Shown: positions 12,101-24,539, numbered from the stretch's first letter. The stretch: 64,000 nucleotides of DNA from Sarocladium kiliense (GCA_030734395.1 JAUZTG010000034.1:1984001-2048000), one strand, 5' to 3'. The notes: generated by a model not told the origin, from the letters alone. Translations and numbers: made by a program.

Positions 12101-15100
12101 CCTCATTCTGGTTCGTCTTAAGAAGCGACAGGTACACCTGAGTCACTATCTTAGGGGGTGTCTCGTAGTGTGCGATGAAATAGCCAATGACAACATATGC
12201 CGCGTGCTTGTTGATCACATCGTCAAGGCGGATGAAAGTCCAGCCAAACTTAATAATGTCTTTCCGCGTGTCCTGGAGTGTTGTGTGGTAGTACTTCACA
12301 AGCATCGCTGAAAGCTGCAGGACCTCAAACCGCGTGTGATCAATTCCTGTTTGAGTCTGGTCGTCAGGTGTCATCTCGGGATGGACCTTCCAGATCTTCG
12401 TGCTGACCGCATCGACCACGCTGCGGTCAAGAAGCTTGCTGCCTTTGCACTGTGTTGTCTTGTTCCAATTCCGCTGCACATCCATAGCCACGATCGGGTT
12501 GACGATGTAGTGCAACAAGAAGTATTTCATCTTGTTCGACGATTGTTTGCCCGAGTAGACGTCCAAGCACCGTAGGAATGTCGATCTCCAGAACTCAACC
12601 GAGTCGCTGGAGATGATCTCCTCGTAGATGAAGGCTAGCAAGGGTTGAGTCAGATGCAGGTCTTCTGTTGTCATATACTCAACCAAACTGAGGAGAGCAT
12701 CTAGGTCCTTCGGGTTCTTGCGAAGTGCCATAACGAGTATCTTGATGACATGTCTAACAGCTTGGTAAGCAGGCAGACGAAGTTGTGCAGGCAGCGTGTG
12801 AACGCGCCGCTGGCCTTCGAGTTCCCTTCCGATGTTCTTCAACCACTGTATGTGCTCTTTCTTGTCAAGCCACCCATCGGTTGACGGGTACCGACTCAAG
12901 GAATCCAGAATGTGGACTGTGTTGACAACGGCAGTGAACTTCGTGTCATTATTCTGGGCAACGATTTCGTTGCACTTTGCAATGAGGCCATCTACACTCT
13001 TCACTGCAACTTCCCTTAAAGGATTGCTCATGGGGTGTCGGAGAGTCTGTGCCAGCAGTCGCCCATATTTGAGATCATCGATCTTGCCCAGTAGGTAGGT
13101 CCAGATCTCGTTGGGGTATCGATTCATGTAATGGTAGATCGGAAGTCGGAATGGACTCTGATGAGTGCGGCGGAGCTTCTCTTCGAGTCCCAAGAAACAG
13201 TCAATGAGGCGTTCCTTAAATGCTTCCGCTGGTGGAGGCAGCAAGTGAAAGATGTTGAGGATGGCAGCAATGACTTTCATCTGAGGATGCTGCTCGAAGA
13301 AAGTGAAAGAGATTGGCTGCCATGCGCTTGGCTCCACAATCGAGTCAATCTGATCAAGAAGACGAGCTCCAATCTCAACCTTGAAGTAGCTGGTGAGCAA
13401 CTTCAGCAACCGGGACAAGTTATCTAGACCAGCTGTGCTCAGTCGCTTGGGATCAGATAAACTCGCCAACACGGGACGCAGACCAGCCTGGAGTAGGTCC
13501 TTAGGCAGCCGCTTCTCGACGCTGAGGACAACTCGCAAGGCCTCATTTGCCGCCGCAATCGTAGGCTTGGACTCGGAATAGAGGCACTTGAAGAACACAT
13601 GGAGGATTTTGGCCTTAGTGGCACCATTTGAGAACTCCTCAATGGGCATCGCGGTGCTGAGTAACTTAATGCAGGAAATCCGAAGACTGACGATGTGCTC
13701 GTGTGTGCGGAACTCGGCTGGTTTATTAGCCAAGGACTCATCATTAGCATCCGCAAGGGCTAAAGACTCCATGAGCAGACGGTTCAGGTTCTCGTCGAAC
13801 TTAATCCAATCGCTTTTGAGGCTCATGTGATATGTCATCGCGTTGATGTAGCCAATCTGGATGGCAAAGGGCAGGGCTCTTAATGGTTTGGCGTAAATTG
13901 GCTGGAAGAAACGATCCTTGTATGGTTCAAGAAGCTCCCAAACCTCACACTCGCAAGACTTCGCAATCAGCTCCAAGGAGCTTTTGGCAGTCTCTCGGAC
14001 ATGCTTGTTCATGTGGGATAGCTCATTGTTGAACTGCATGCAGATTGAGGCAAGGCGCGGCTGACGGGCGGGTGGTTGGCCGGGTTGCTGTTGAATGGGG
14101 AGAGCATCAGTCTTCTTGACATTCTTGGTGATGCGACGCAACAACACCTCGAGGCTTGTCTGTGCCATCCGACGCGTCTTCTCAGGAAGATCCTGTGGCA
14201 TGTCCTTGATGACATACATAAGGGCTCGAGTGAAGTCGATCTGTTTGGAGACCACCCAAGCGTCACCAAGATCAAGCTCTGTCAGGAGGAAGTTGATGCC
14301 GACACTGCCACCGGTCTTTGTGAACCACTCCTCTTCGTAGCAGCTATGACAGAAGGTACTGCTCAAATGATTGAAGAAGGGGAATCGACCGACGTTCGTC
14401 TCAGAGCCCATGATGGTGGCGAGGGCACCGTGCAGCTCTCGTATGGCACCTTGAGCGGCTTCCCTAACCTCTGGGTGGTCTGAAGCCATAGCCTCCACGA
14501 CAGCATCGGATATGACCCTTGTGTCAACCTGCAAGGGTCCCTCGCCTGCCTTTGGGTCGAATGGATTGGAACTCCGCTTCAGTTCTACGAGAGTCCGACC
14601 GACCTCGATGATGGCGAAGTGTTGGCAGAGATTGACCAAAAAGCCGCTGGCCTCCTCCTTCAAGTCCGGAAGAGAGTGGGCAAACATCAGCGCTTTGAGC
14701 AAGCGCCTAAGCGTGTTATCCTCGTCGTCCTTCTTTGCGATGGATCTATCACGGTCCGAAGTTTCGAACGGGCCAAAAGCGATGTCTGGTTTCCGAGTGG
14801 TGCTGAACTCCTGGGCTTGCAGTCGGACAATGCGAGGAAGGTCTTCGGGCACTTGATCGTAGCCTATCCGAAGCTTGAGCTGCGCCTTGATGAAATGAAG
14901 GGCCTGCTTCTTGTAATATCCATCGCATTGGCGTTGAGTATTGCTCTTCCCCGTCTTAGGCGTCTCCATTAATTTCTGAATCGCAGAATCGACACCAAGT
15001 TCCATGGGGAAAGCTCGGTCCTTCTTGGAGCCGATCAAAGTGACATCGAAGCTCGATGAGTCGTCGGCGTAGTTCTTGTACGACAGAGGCACAGCACCCG

Positions 15101-17956
15101 TCATGAACTTGCGATTCCTTCCGCCAAGCTTGCCCAGAATACGCATGGTGGTGTGAGCATGGAAATGGCTGTAAGGGTGGGGTTTGAGGTGATCAAAAAG
15201 TGCAGTCATCAGTTCATCAATGACTGGAGCCATGATGGGGTCGAGATAATCTGCCGTGAGGTTGTCGACGCAGAGCTCGAGAGTCCTAAGCCCTTGCCCA
15301 ACCAGGTCGGTGCCAGCCCTCAAGGCGACGACGAGCGGTCTCATAAGAAAGCTGAGATGTGGCAGGAGATGACTGAGGCGCGCCGGAACAGTCAAGCAGA
15401 GTTCGACGTACAGGTCCCGCTCAGCAGGTTTCCGTGCCGCCATGAGAAGGTTGTTGAGGACATCCAGAAGCATCTCAAGCAGCGGGAGGATCTGCTTATA
15501 CAGTTGCTCGAATTTGCCACCACCAATGCTGCGGAAAAGAGATCGCAGGAGGAGGAAGTAGTTCATAGGTTCTTCTGCCTTTGTTGAGAGCTCGATTGAT
15601 TTGGTGACGATGTTGACGACGTGAGGGAGGAGCACCTGCTCGTTCTGAGTTGCGAACAAGGTGACAGCCATGAAAGCCAGTTTGAACAGCCTCAACAAGA
15701 TGGAAGATTTCTTCACATCGGCTGAACCAACCTGGTCAATTCGATCCATGAGGAACTGAAGAAGCATGCCGCAGAAGCTTGGGGAAGTCGCTTCACTCGC
15801 TAGGAAAAATTGGGGTATATGCAATAACGCCGTATGCTCGAAGATCATATCGTAGAGTCGCGGAATTTCTTGCTGGAAAACTTCATGGAAGGTGGCGGGA
15901 TCGATGCAATGAAATACTGTGGCAAATGTTTCAAGCAGTTCCTTCTCCTCTTTGCTGCTTGAGACCATGTAAAAGTTGGCCATGTACTCAACAGGAGACA
16001 TGTACTGAGACTCGGTCGCTGGCTTCTCAATCTCATAGTATCGGAACACATAGGCTCCTTCCCTGAATAGCTTGACGATGACGTGAACCTCCTCGGCAGT
16101 GAACCCACAAGAGACCTCGCGCCAGTGAGGTGGTGCCTGTTGCAGGTCTACTGTAGTCCCAACGTTGCAAGACCTGAGCTGGTAGAAGGTATTCTTAAGT
16201 CCGTTCATAAGGTTCTTGAAGAGAAATTTGTTGTCGGCGACCGGATCAGCGTTCCTGTCACGTGGGTTCGTGGTTTTGATAGGCACCGCACTAAAGATAT
16301 CTGTTTCATCCCAGTCGGGGAGGGGCTCCTTGTCAGCGAGATAGGTATCTGGTGATGCATCCTGGGCCTGCTGATGGTAGAGTTTCGACAACTTGACAGC
16401 ATTCGGATACTGCCGATTCATTGCGGCGAACTTGTCGCCGATAGCGTTCAGGATCATGATGAGATAGTGGCGAGCATCAACCTTGTTGGGTAGCTTCGCA
16501 ATACACTCGGCCATGTTCAGAAGAAGCTTCGCGCTCATAGTCTGGAAACTGGTTCCTGGGAAGTTGTCCTGAAGGTTTCGGGTGTACACTTCAACAGTCT
16601 TGCGGATCTGCGCTGGACTCAAGGAATCGCGGACATGATGAATTAGGTCGGCGAGTGTACTGTAAGCTAGCGGACGCATAGTCTCGAAGACTGTCAGTCC
16701 GTCGCCAGTGAGTGTGCGCTCATCAAGGAGCTCATCAATTTTTGGCAAGAAGATCTTGCGGAAGTTGTAATTGATGATGTGCCGCATCGCGATGAGAAGC
16801 TCCTTGCGCGCCCCTGACTTCTCCCGGGGACAGTCCTTTAGCAGTCTAACCACGATCTCGGGCAGTTTCGGCAGAAACTCCTGTAACTGATTGGAGTATT
16901 GTCGGAGGAGGTAGGCGAGGAAGCTCATGGTCTTCACTTGAGCAGTGATGAACTCGCCAAATGCAGCTCGATTCTTGATCGCTGGACTGACTCCCGTATG
17001 AATCTCCCCACGAGCAGCAGCCTCGGCGTGAGCTTGCTTCTGCGCGCTGGCCTCGATGCACAGAACGTTTCGAATGAGAGGGACAAATGAACGAACATTC
17101 GTTTGAACTGTGCTTCTGTACACCTGGAAAATCGAGACGACGATTATCGGGCATTCGGAGAGGACCTTGAAAGACTGCATGCCCTTCAAAAGAGGACGGT
17201 TTTGTTGTTGAGGGTCAGCGCCCAGATCCGTGACCGCGGTGACAGGAGATCCTGGTCGCGGGGATTGGAAGTTCGTCTGTGAGCCACCGGGTGTCGAGGG
17301 AGCGCCGGGCTGCGAGTTGGAGCTGGTCGAGGCATTGTCGAGCTGTTCCTTAACCACCTTCTCCATCTGCTCGAAGAGATCCTGGATCAAAGTGAGGAAC
17401 TGCTGGACTTTCGGCTGCAGAACCTTGTGTTGATGGCGCATCACATCTGATGTGATCTTGACACACAAGGTCGCGTTCTCTTCGTTGTCGGTTCGAACGA
17501 GTTGCATCATCAGATCCACGACTTCTTCGGCGTACGGCTCGAATGGCTCGGTCGGCGTTGGACCAGTTGGTAATCTGTGTAGTACCTCCAGTACACAGTT
17601 TCGGAGTTTCTGCGACGATGATTAGCTTCAAAAAGCATAACACCAAGCAGTTCGCCTCACCTGCTCCGGAGAGTTGCTCTGAAAGATGCATGGTCCTCGA
17701 AGAATGTTGATGAAGATGGGCATAAGCCGTTTAAGGAATGGGGGATAGATGGGACCGCTGGTATAGTGTTCCAGACTGTCGCGCAAAGTGGTTGCGGCTT
17801 CCACTTTGACCTTGACATCTGAAGCAAGATGTCAGTATGTGCATATCATAATTGCTGGAGAAATCGGGATCGAGGGGGGGTTGAGGGGCGTCGCGGACCT
17901 GTTTCTGGCGTGCTCAGACGCTTCACAACATCGTCTATGGTGTTGCCGCCCGACAT
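6174..17956 (-). CDS. TRA1: TRA1/TRRAP, PIKK-family pseudokinase scaffold of SAGA and NuA4
   Basis: Recruits the SAGA and NuA4 histone acetyltransferase complexes to DNA-bound activators. Exons on the minus strand: 17956-17899, 17818-17661 and 17609-6174, giving 3,883 residues, within the range known for fungal Tra1. Nearly the whole protein is alpha-solenoid (HEAT/TPR), followed by a FAT domain (roughly 2,600-3,200), a PI3K-like lobe and a C-terminal FATC ending QCDALWMAYL. Where an active PIKK has GDRHxxN the sequence reads ARGSGNIW (about residue 3,732), and no DFG is present, so it is a pseudokinase as expected. The N-terminus starts MSGGNTIDDVVKRLS. A 48-nt segment at 6911-6864 has perfect intron borders in frame; if removed the protein is 3,867 residues. 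Divergent from the cyclotransferase-like gene at 18729. Confidence 0.96.
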
Positions 17957-18728
17957 GATGGCATCATCGGCGTCACAGCGACGCGACACAAATTGCCATT
18001 CGTGGGCGCAGGGGTGGGATGCGCTCAAACCTCAAAGCGATGCGAGGCTTCGAGGTTGGAGCTTCCCCGTGGAGTCGAGTGCGCGAACAAGACGAAAATC
18101 GCCAGCAATGATGCTTCGAATTTGATTTCGTTCGATGGAATGAATTAGGCGGAAGTTCGTCGCTCGTTTCCAGGTGTCGCGCGCGATATTTGTGTGGATA
18201 AAGTGGTGGCGCGTCGATGGTTCGTGAAGAGGGAGGTGAATTAGGCGTGGAGGACGATGAAGTAGACGTGCAGCACCACAGCCCGTCGCGTTGAAATTTC
18301 GAGGAACTCGAGGAGCTGGGGGATGCGGTCGCCAAAACCAACGGCGCTAGGGGCTGGAAGAATAATATTGCGGCTTTAGCGGGGTCTCCGTAGCTTTCCG
18401 CTGGCGTGGGGTTAGTCTGATAAGATAAGAACCGTGCTTCTCAACCAGGGGTCTTCATGGAGGGGCTCACTCCTGTTGCAGCACGAGAGCAAGTCGTCAA
18501 GTGTGTGAGGGGACCTACGCATGTTGCCTTGAAATTTGCATCTTGGTTCATTTCACGGCATTGGAGTATATTTCCCTCTCTTTGTTGCTCATGAACAAGA
18601 CGTGTGGATTAGGGTTACACTACTACGAAGCTCGACCTAGCAATCGGACCTGAAGCCCAGTAGGAACGACAGAAGCTTTCCGGCCACAAGAACTCATTCG
18701 ACAAGTTCTATCACTTCATACCATCAAT
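17957..18728. promoter_or_regulatory. Divergent promoter region TRA1 / cyclotransferase-like gene
   Basis: 772 bp between two outward-facing starts. No convincing frame or repeat is seen; it presumably carries both promoters and 5' UTRs. Confidence 0.5.
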
Positions 18729-19418
18729 ATGAGTGCCGAAGGAACAGCTTTCTTCTACGGTACTGTGTACCCTGAATCCGCATCCACCCCACGATGTTAG
18801 AGAAGTATTATTGACATAATGGCAGGCACGCTGGTAAAACCCACATCAACAGCATCATGATATTTTACCCAAATACTGACGCAGAGATTCTCAGATGGCC
18901 CCCGAGGTCTTCTTCAGTGTCTGTTATGGGATTTCAAACCCACCGAAAGTCATCCAGGACCTGCACACCTTCACCCCTGCGATCCTGTATGATCACTGCC
19001 GTCACCGCGTCAAATTCGCAGATTACCCTGGAGTCATCCCAGAAAAGGGTCATTCAGTTCGTGGCATCCGTGTCACTGGTCTGACCGACGCGAACATCGA
19101 TAAGCTTGACTTCTTTGAAGGCTCTGAGTACCAGCGAAGGATGACACATGTCAAGTTGCTCAAGAAAGATGGTGACAAGGAAATCGAATATGCCACAGAG
19201 CAGACATCGGTCTACATCTTCATCCAGCCGGACTTGCTTGAAAAGATTGAGTGGGATTTCGAGGAGTTCCGTCGTGACAAGATGAAGAGCTGGACTCGTG
19301 GTGACTGGCGCTTGGAGCAGGGTACGTGCCTCTGATTCTTATCACAATGATGATGTCTGAAGAGGAGCTGACCATGACTGAAGACCCCAATGATAGAGCC
19401 GAGGTGGATCACTCATAG
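18729..19418 (+). CDS. Gamma-glutamylcyclotransferase-like (AIG2/GGCT-fold) protein
   Basis: Small cytosolic protein of 166 residues with the GGCT-like fold. Exons: 18729-18759, 18826-18833, 18895-19321 and 19384-19418. The second exon is only 8 nt and supplies the codons that complete the family's N-terminal signature FFYGTLMAPEVFF; without it the YGTL motif that binds substrate would be lost. The second signature DFFEGSEYQRR carries the glutamate that serves as the acid/base residue in active GGCT enzymes. Family members release 5-oxoproline from gamma-glutamyl compounds or act on related amides; the actual substrate is unknown. The final intron (donor GTACGT) replaces a read-through ending at 19335. 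It follows TRA1 head-to-head and precedes a long gene-poor stretch. Confidence 0.85.
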
Positions 19419-20292
19419 CATCCGAACCATGAGGCATTGACTATGTCGTTTTCAAGACAAGATAGACAGACTTAGCATCGCCAGAGGTGCCTGAGATATG
19501 CATGTCTTTAGAGATAGAGGGACGAGATAGATGCGGTATGTCGCTGCCGGATGACAAGGTATAGATCATACGGCCCAATAACGGGTATGTTCATAAGCTT
19601 ATTTTCGCAACGATGCTTGACGTTGTGTTTGGCGGATTCTGATGCATCCAGTGTGGCCTCAACGATACCAGCGACATTGTGGTTGACTGTTCAATGCACA
19701 CATCGTAAATAACGAAGAAGATACGATATAGAAGAATGAGATCTGTCAGAGATATGTTGAAAGTCCGATGCCAAGGTAATGCCAACAGGTATTGCCTCGA
19801 GGCTCTCCTGCGAAGCTTTATAGGGTAGGCCGGTTTCGGGCCGACATGAACTGCGGTCCCGGACTGAATGACAAGATGAACTTAGAAGCGTGAGAAGACA
19901 AGTCATGGCATGTTCATAGTGGCCGGACCTCTTAAATAGTCATCCGGGCTGCATGGGGCGAATTCCCCCATCAATCAGCCACCCCCCAATGGTGGTCGTG
20001 TATTGACCGAGTTAGCCGTGGACAGCGGATGGTGTAAACAAGGCAGAGGTGCGAGCAAATGTGTATCATTAATCACACCAAAAGCTGATGCCAGGTCATT
20101 ATCACGAGTTTCTGGAACTCTAGGATTACAACCTGTCCATGGTGTTGCAGTTCTGCGATGGGGGTGATTGGCATGTCAGCAGTGAGACTGCGCAGGATCG
20201 AACATCTAGGTAACGAGGCGTGGCAAGCCTAGCCTAATGACCAGACGGTACGTTCACAAGCATCATAGAATGAGAAAATGCAACAGATATGA

Positions 20293-20523
20293 TTATGAGT
20301 GTTTCGCGTGAGTAGGCCATTGCATGACCACTTGAACGCACCGATCCAGCCACTTGCTGGGATTGGATGGGAGATCGATGAATACGGTCACAGGTAGTCC
20401 TTCGTGCGGCCTCGTCCCTTGTGACTCGAGACCGGAGATTGGATTTATCTCGGAGGAGATTAGGACACCTTTCAAACGGTCATGGTCCCAAGCCAGGTCC
20501 AAAGCCACGTAGCCATGGCGCAT
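20293..20523 (-). CDS. Possible orphan small ORF (76 residues), doubtful
   Basis: ATG-initiated frame of 76 residues with a balanced composition and alternating hydrophobic stretches (for example LPVTVFIDLPSNPSKWLD). An in-frame stop lies directly before the ATG. No family is recognised and no splice link to the upstream islands is convincing. It may be a fragment of a decayed gene. Confidence 0.13.
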   Translation of the reverse strand: MRHGYVALDLAWDHDRLKGVLISSEINPISGLESQGTRPHEGLPVTVFIDLPSNPSKWLDRCVQVVMQWPTHAKHS

Positions 20524-20645
20524 TCAGGAGCTCTTAAAAGAAGCAGAACCATCCCGATCGCCTCGGAGCTGACGTTTCGACTGTTGCGAAGGACCAGAAG
20601 AAGCAAAACATCACAATGAGCCACGGTATCTAACGCTCTACAGGT

Positions 20646-20918
20646 TCAAGGGATGTTGACAGTCTGCTTATGGTCTGCCGCAAAGTGAACTTGGGATGTT
20701 TCAAGGTCCGGTGAAAGGTGCCACCCCAACCATGAAACATAGTTCAGATTCTGCCACACGAAACCGGTAGACTGCTCCTTTTTGGGGACAATGCAGAGCT
20801 TGCTCTCGATCAGAAAAGGAACGTTGCACTTCTTTTGCAAAGCACAGACTACGGGGGATTGTATGGAGTAGCGCGAATCCCGGGGAACGATGGAATTTGG
20901 ATCGTGGCCACTTGTCAT
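20646..20918 (-). CDS. Possible orphan small ORF (90 residues), doubtful
   Basis: ATG-initiated frame of 90 residues, with three cysteines and several tryptophans (VVCALQKKCNVPF, NYVSWLGWHLSP). It has no obvious signal peptide and I recognise no family. It lies in the same reading frame as the second exon of the candidate at 21000-21339 but is separated from it by three in-frame stops, which is why a decayed larger gene is one explanation. Confidence 0.16.
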   Translation of the reverse strand: MTSGHDPNSIVPRDSRYSIQSPVVCALQKKCNVPFLIESKLCIVPKKEQSTGFVWQNLNYVSWLGWHLSPDLETSQVHFAADHKQTVNIP

Positions 20919-20999
20919 GCGAACTTTTCGTCAGTGCTTCTTCTCGTCGTCCTTCATCTCGGCCTTTTCAAATGACATGGACTAGGCAGACCACAGGGT

Positions 21000-21339
21000 T
21001 CAGGGCCTGTCATCACTGGCGCCGAGAAGCTTCAATCGGACTTGCTCGATGTTGCAGAGGAGACTTGACATGAAGCCTTCTCGACTTCGGAATCCCTGTT
21101 CAACGAAAACGGCTATCAGCACACAGCACGGGGTCCATTCCTACGCAAACCAGAATGCGCATTTCAGCCAGCATAACATAAACAAATAGACGACCCGAAA
21201 GATTGATCAACCAACATGCATGCAAGAATAGAACACTTACCGAATGCTGGCTGTGCTTCTCTTTACTTCCGAATGGCTCCACAGGATCCAGGGGCTCCAT
21301 TGATGATCTCCCCGAGTCGCTCGCCACATCCGTGCGCAT
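21000..21339 (-). CDS. Possible two-exon small gene (79 residues), hypothetical
   Basis: Exons 21339-21241 and 21140-21000 are separated by a 100-nt intron with donor GTAAGT and acceptor GCGTAG; the frame closes without adjustment. The first exon is hydrophilic (DPVEPFGSKEKHSQHS), the second contains a short hydrophobic segment (CCVLIAVFV) and an amphipathic stretch (LLCNIEQVRLKLLGAS). An in-frame TGA lies just before the ATG. No family is recognised. It may be real, a spliced noncoding RNA, or a remnant of a larger gene continuing to 20293. Confidence 0.25.
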
Positions 21340-24105
21340 GAGCACTCAATAACTTTGTCGATATAGAGCAGGCGGCCGAAGCGAGCCACGGACCTGCCCA
21401 AAGCGTCTTTCGCCTCTTGTTTGCAGAGCCGGTCCCCTGGTTTCCCAGCGCACGGCCACAGCGAGGACGGCGGCCGGTGCATACGTGTATGCGAGGCATG
21501 TGACGAGGCGTAGCAGAACGCGCAGTGGCGCTCTGGACTTTGAAGGGATGACAAAACGATAGAAGGTGGCATGTCTCACGAGTGGCGGGATTGGTGGGCT
21601 ACATGTGATGAATAGCGACCAGTGTTTTGAGCTCGAGGTCTGGGCGGCTGTGGTAGCATTGGGAGGTGGTCTCATCGGACCTGGCCACGAACGTGAGCTG
21701 TCACCGGCCGCATGGCTGGCCGCATGCATACGATATTATTGTCACCGCTGTAACCATAGCCGCGTGGGAAAGCCAACGTGACGAGAGAAGAAGCCGATTA
21801 GGGTCATGAGTCGTCGGCTGCCGGCGACTGATGGAACAGGCGGTCAGTGACGATGGAAGACGTTGGGAGTGATGAGGGAAGCCCAAGGCATCTCTGTGCA
21901 GGCAGCAGGAGCTCAGTGTGCGTGTTGGTTGCCCATGGAACATCAAGAAAACCTCCGCAAGAAACATCGATCGTGACATAAACCAACAAGGTGCAACCCT
22001 CCATCTATCACCTGTCATTCATCTTCTTGGACCAACACTCGGATCGGACGGCCATCTCCGCCCTCTTTTCAGACGACTGCAGCGAAACATCTCAGCACAG
22101 TTCGTGCGAGGCAAGACACCAGAAGAAGAAGAACCGAGCCGTCCGTGTTGAGTTGACAGCACCTGAATTCGCAGAAAGCGTGCATGGCGCATGAAACTGG
22201 CCGCGTTTCACCAACAGCACCTGCACTCCACCTCAAAGGCCTCCCAAAATGCACTCCGCAGCGTTACATCCACCTCGCCCATCGTCCAAACCGCACGCAT
22301 CCACGACGACCCCCGTCCTGCAAGGCACCGGGGCCAACCCCTGTTCTGCCGAGGGTCTATGCCAGGGGCCGTATTGTCCACCTTGCACCACTCAGATCGC
22401 TCCGACGCCCTGGTCAGAGGTCAGAAGCAACCAGAGATTTTCACCGAAGGCTGTGGAGTCGGCTGATCCGCACTTGGGCTCAACAGCATTCACGAAAATA
22501 CGGATTTAGTTACGGCAACAAGGCATGCGATGCGATACGGGCCAGCTGAGGACGGAACCGAGACGAAAGGGACTTTCGAGGCACTGAGGGCACTAAGCTT
22601 TGTCGACTCAGACATTGATTCAACTTTTGTCCCTTGCGTGTCATGGCTATGGGTTGTAGAGGAATGCAAATGGCGCGCCAAGTCTTCAGTCGTCGACGCA
22701 AGGCACTATGTGAGTCTAAGGAAGGACTGACGGGCGGGCTTCAAGGTGACATTTTACACATTCACCGTCACGGAAGGTCACTTACAAACTACCTTGCAGC
22801 CACCCCAACTGTCAGACCCATGCGCTACTTACTCGGTGTGCGGAGGGAAAGGCCTGCCTGACTCAAGTCCTGGGCATCCCGCCCTCAATGATCACCACGC
22901 CAGGTCCCGCATCCCGCAGTTGGCCGCAAAGCCAATCATGATGCCAAAGAGGGTCACTTCACGATCGCGACGCCAACTAGCCAGCGTCCAGGCGCCGAGA
23001 CTCCAAGAGTTGTGCGTGATGACGCGCCTCATGACATGCCCGCTCAGGCTGTCAGGGGAATGTCAACGATGCAGCTTGTGGCTGACCTCGCCCCGAGAAC
23101 TTCGTTTGGAATGGTCCAGCCATTCGCAGTGCTCAGTGGGCCAATGTCGCAGCGGGACTTTGCGCCGCGCTGTGACGTCGTGCGACCCTGGCCTCTCACT
23201 GGTCAAGCATGCCAACGCCCAGGAGCAGCCATCTGGGTCTCCGATCCAGGCACACGAACCGAAGCACTGGTTCGGGCGGCCTGATTGGCGGCCACCCTCT
23301 CACTTGGAAACGTCGTGCAAACATCGAGCCAGATGCTCTCAACGAAGCAAATCTCTGAGAACACCCCTGAGCTTCAGGCTGCAGCGTTGGTATCCTTTGG
23401 ATTGCCACCGTTCTCCTTGCAAACGAGGGAACCGACAGGGCCAGCGTATTTTGCAGTGCGACATCGCACATGCTGGCGCAGTACTCCGTTCTCCGCTGCA
23501 GCAAACCATCGCAGGGTCACAAGCACCCGTGCGTGATCTGCAACCAAGCCACAGGTTAATTTATTGGTGTTAATGCGGCTCCATATTCAGTCAGGGAATC
23601 TTTCGGTCGAAAAGGGCCTGTCCCTGGGGAGCATCTCACCCAAGTCCCTGCCCTTTTCCCGCTTCTGGATGTAGGGGCGTCGGCATCATTCACCCCTGCC
23701 TCCCGCTGGTACCCATCTGTCCACATCGCTCCAGCTAGTCCGTCGTGATCCCGCAACGCTGAAACAGCGTGTGCAACCTATCAACGCCCAGTCTTGGATT
23801 TTACGCCGTCGTTCCCAAGCCCCTGACTGGTGCTCCCATGCTCCAAGAGTATCGTCGGCCGATGCCTGTGGCCAAGCATGACTGGCTTCTTCTCCGCCCG
23901 GACTGGCTGCAAGCTAGCCATGCCCCTGTTCGACCTCGTTTGCTTGGCATCCAGTCGCTCCAGACCCAGCTGCCCTAGCTCTTGCGCCGGTGTTTTTGGT
24001 CCTTTAGCACTCATTCTGGCGGTGGAAAGGACGTGTTGTGGGCGCAGGGAAAGCTGTCTTACATGCAGGGGCCATGGGCCACATTCAGGAACGTAGAGCA
24101 ATGGA

Positions 24106-24110
24106 TATAA
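24106..24110 (+). promoter_or_regulatory. Candidate TATA element of the LPMO gene
   Basis: TATAA within GGATATAAGAC lies 430 bp upstream of the LPMO ATG. If used, the 5' UTR would be about 400 nt, long but not rare for secreted fungal enzymes. The CT/CA-rich sequence that follows fits a fungal 5' leader. Confidence 0.35.
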
Positions 24111-24539
24111 GACGACGCATGCCCGGCCCCAACCTCACGTTTTGTTTCTGACCAGGCCGCGCCTTTCTAACCACCGTCATCTCATACCTCTGAGAGGCTT
24201 GTCGTCGTCAAGACATTCATTCCTTCATTCTTCCTTGAGGCTAGTCCTTGCTGTTTGCTCATCCAACTTTCACCCATTCGCCTGGTGCAAATTCACTTTC
24301 ATTCTACAAACAACCGAAACAAAGTCCTCAGACTTCCCGTCCACAGCCTACGCAATCTCGTGTTTGCTCAAACAATCTTCAATCCTTATACAAGAACGCC
24401 GCATCCTTGGCAAAACGTTCTCTTTTCAGTCTTCTTGACGACACATTCCGATCTCTGAACATCCTTCTTGAATCCAACGTCTGGCACGTTTTGGATCATT
24501 CCCTACAACAACTTCAACTACAACATCTCACACGCAAAG

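Larger units (their letters stand above)
19419..24539. other. Gene-poor 5.1-kb region upstream of the LPMO gene
   Basis: No confident gene. Many frames on both strands are open but short, rich in Arg, Ser, Pro and His, and lack hydrophobic periodicity, as expected of moderately GC-rich noncoding DNA. The longest (22746-23573, plus) looks noncoding for this reason. Minus-strand frames between 20.29 and 21.34 kb look more protein-like and are listed separately. The last 430 bp are the probable 5' UTR of the LPMO gene. The base composition is not strongly AT-skewed, so heavy repeat-induced point mutation is not apparent. Confidence 0.6.

Noticed and set aside
6174..17956. TRA1 as an active PIKK such as ATM or TOR
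   Set aside because: The catalytic loop and DFG motifs are missing and the N-terminus and FATC match Tra1.
22746..23573. 275-residue plus-strand open frame in the gene desert
   Set aside because: Rich in Arg, Ser, His, Pro and Cys without hydrophobic periodicity, no recognisable domain, and overlapped by equally long frames in other phases; typical of noncoding GC-rich DNA.
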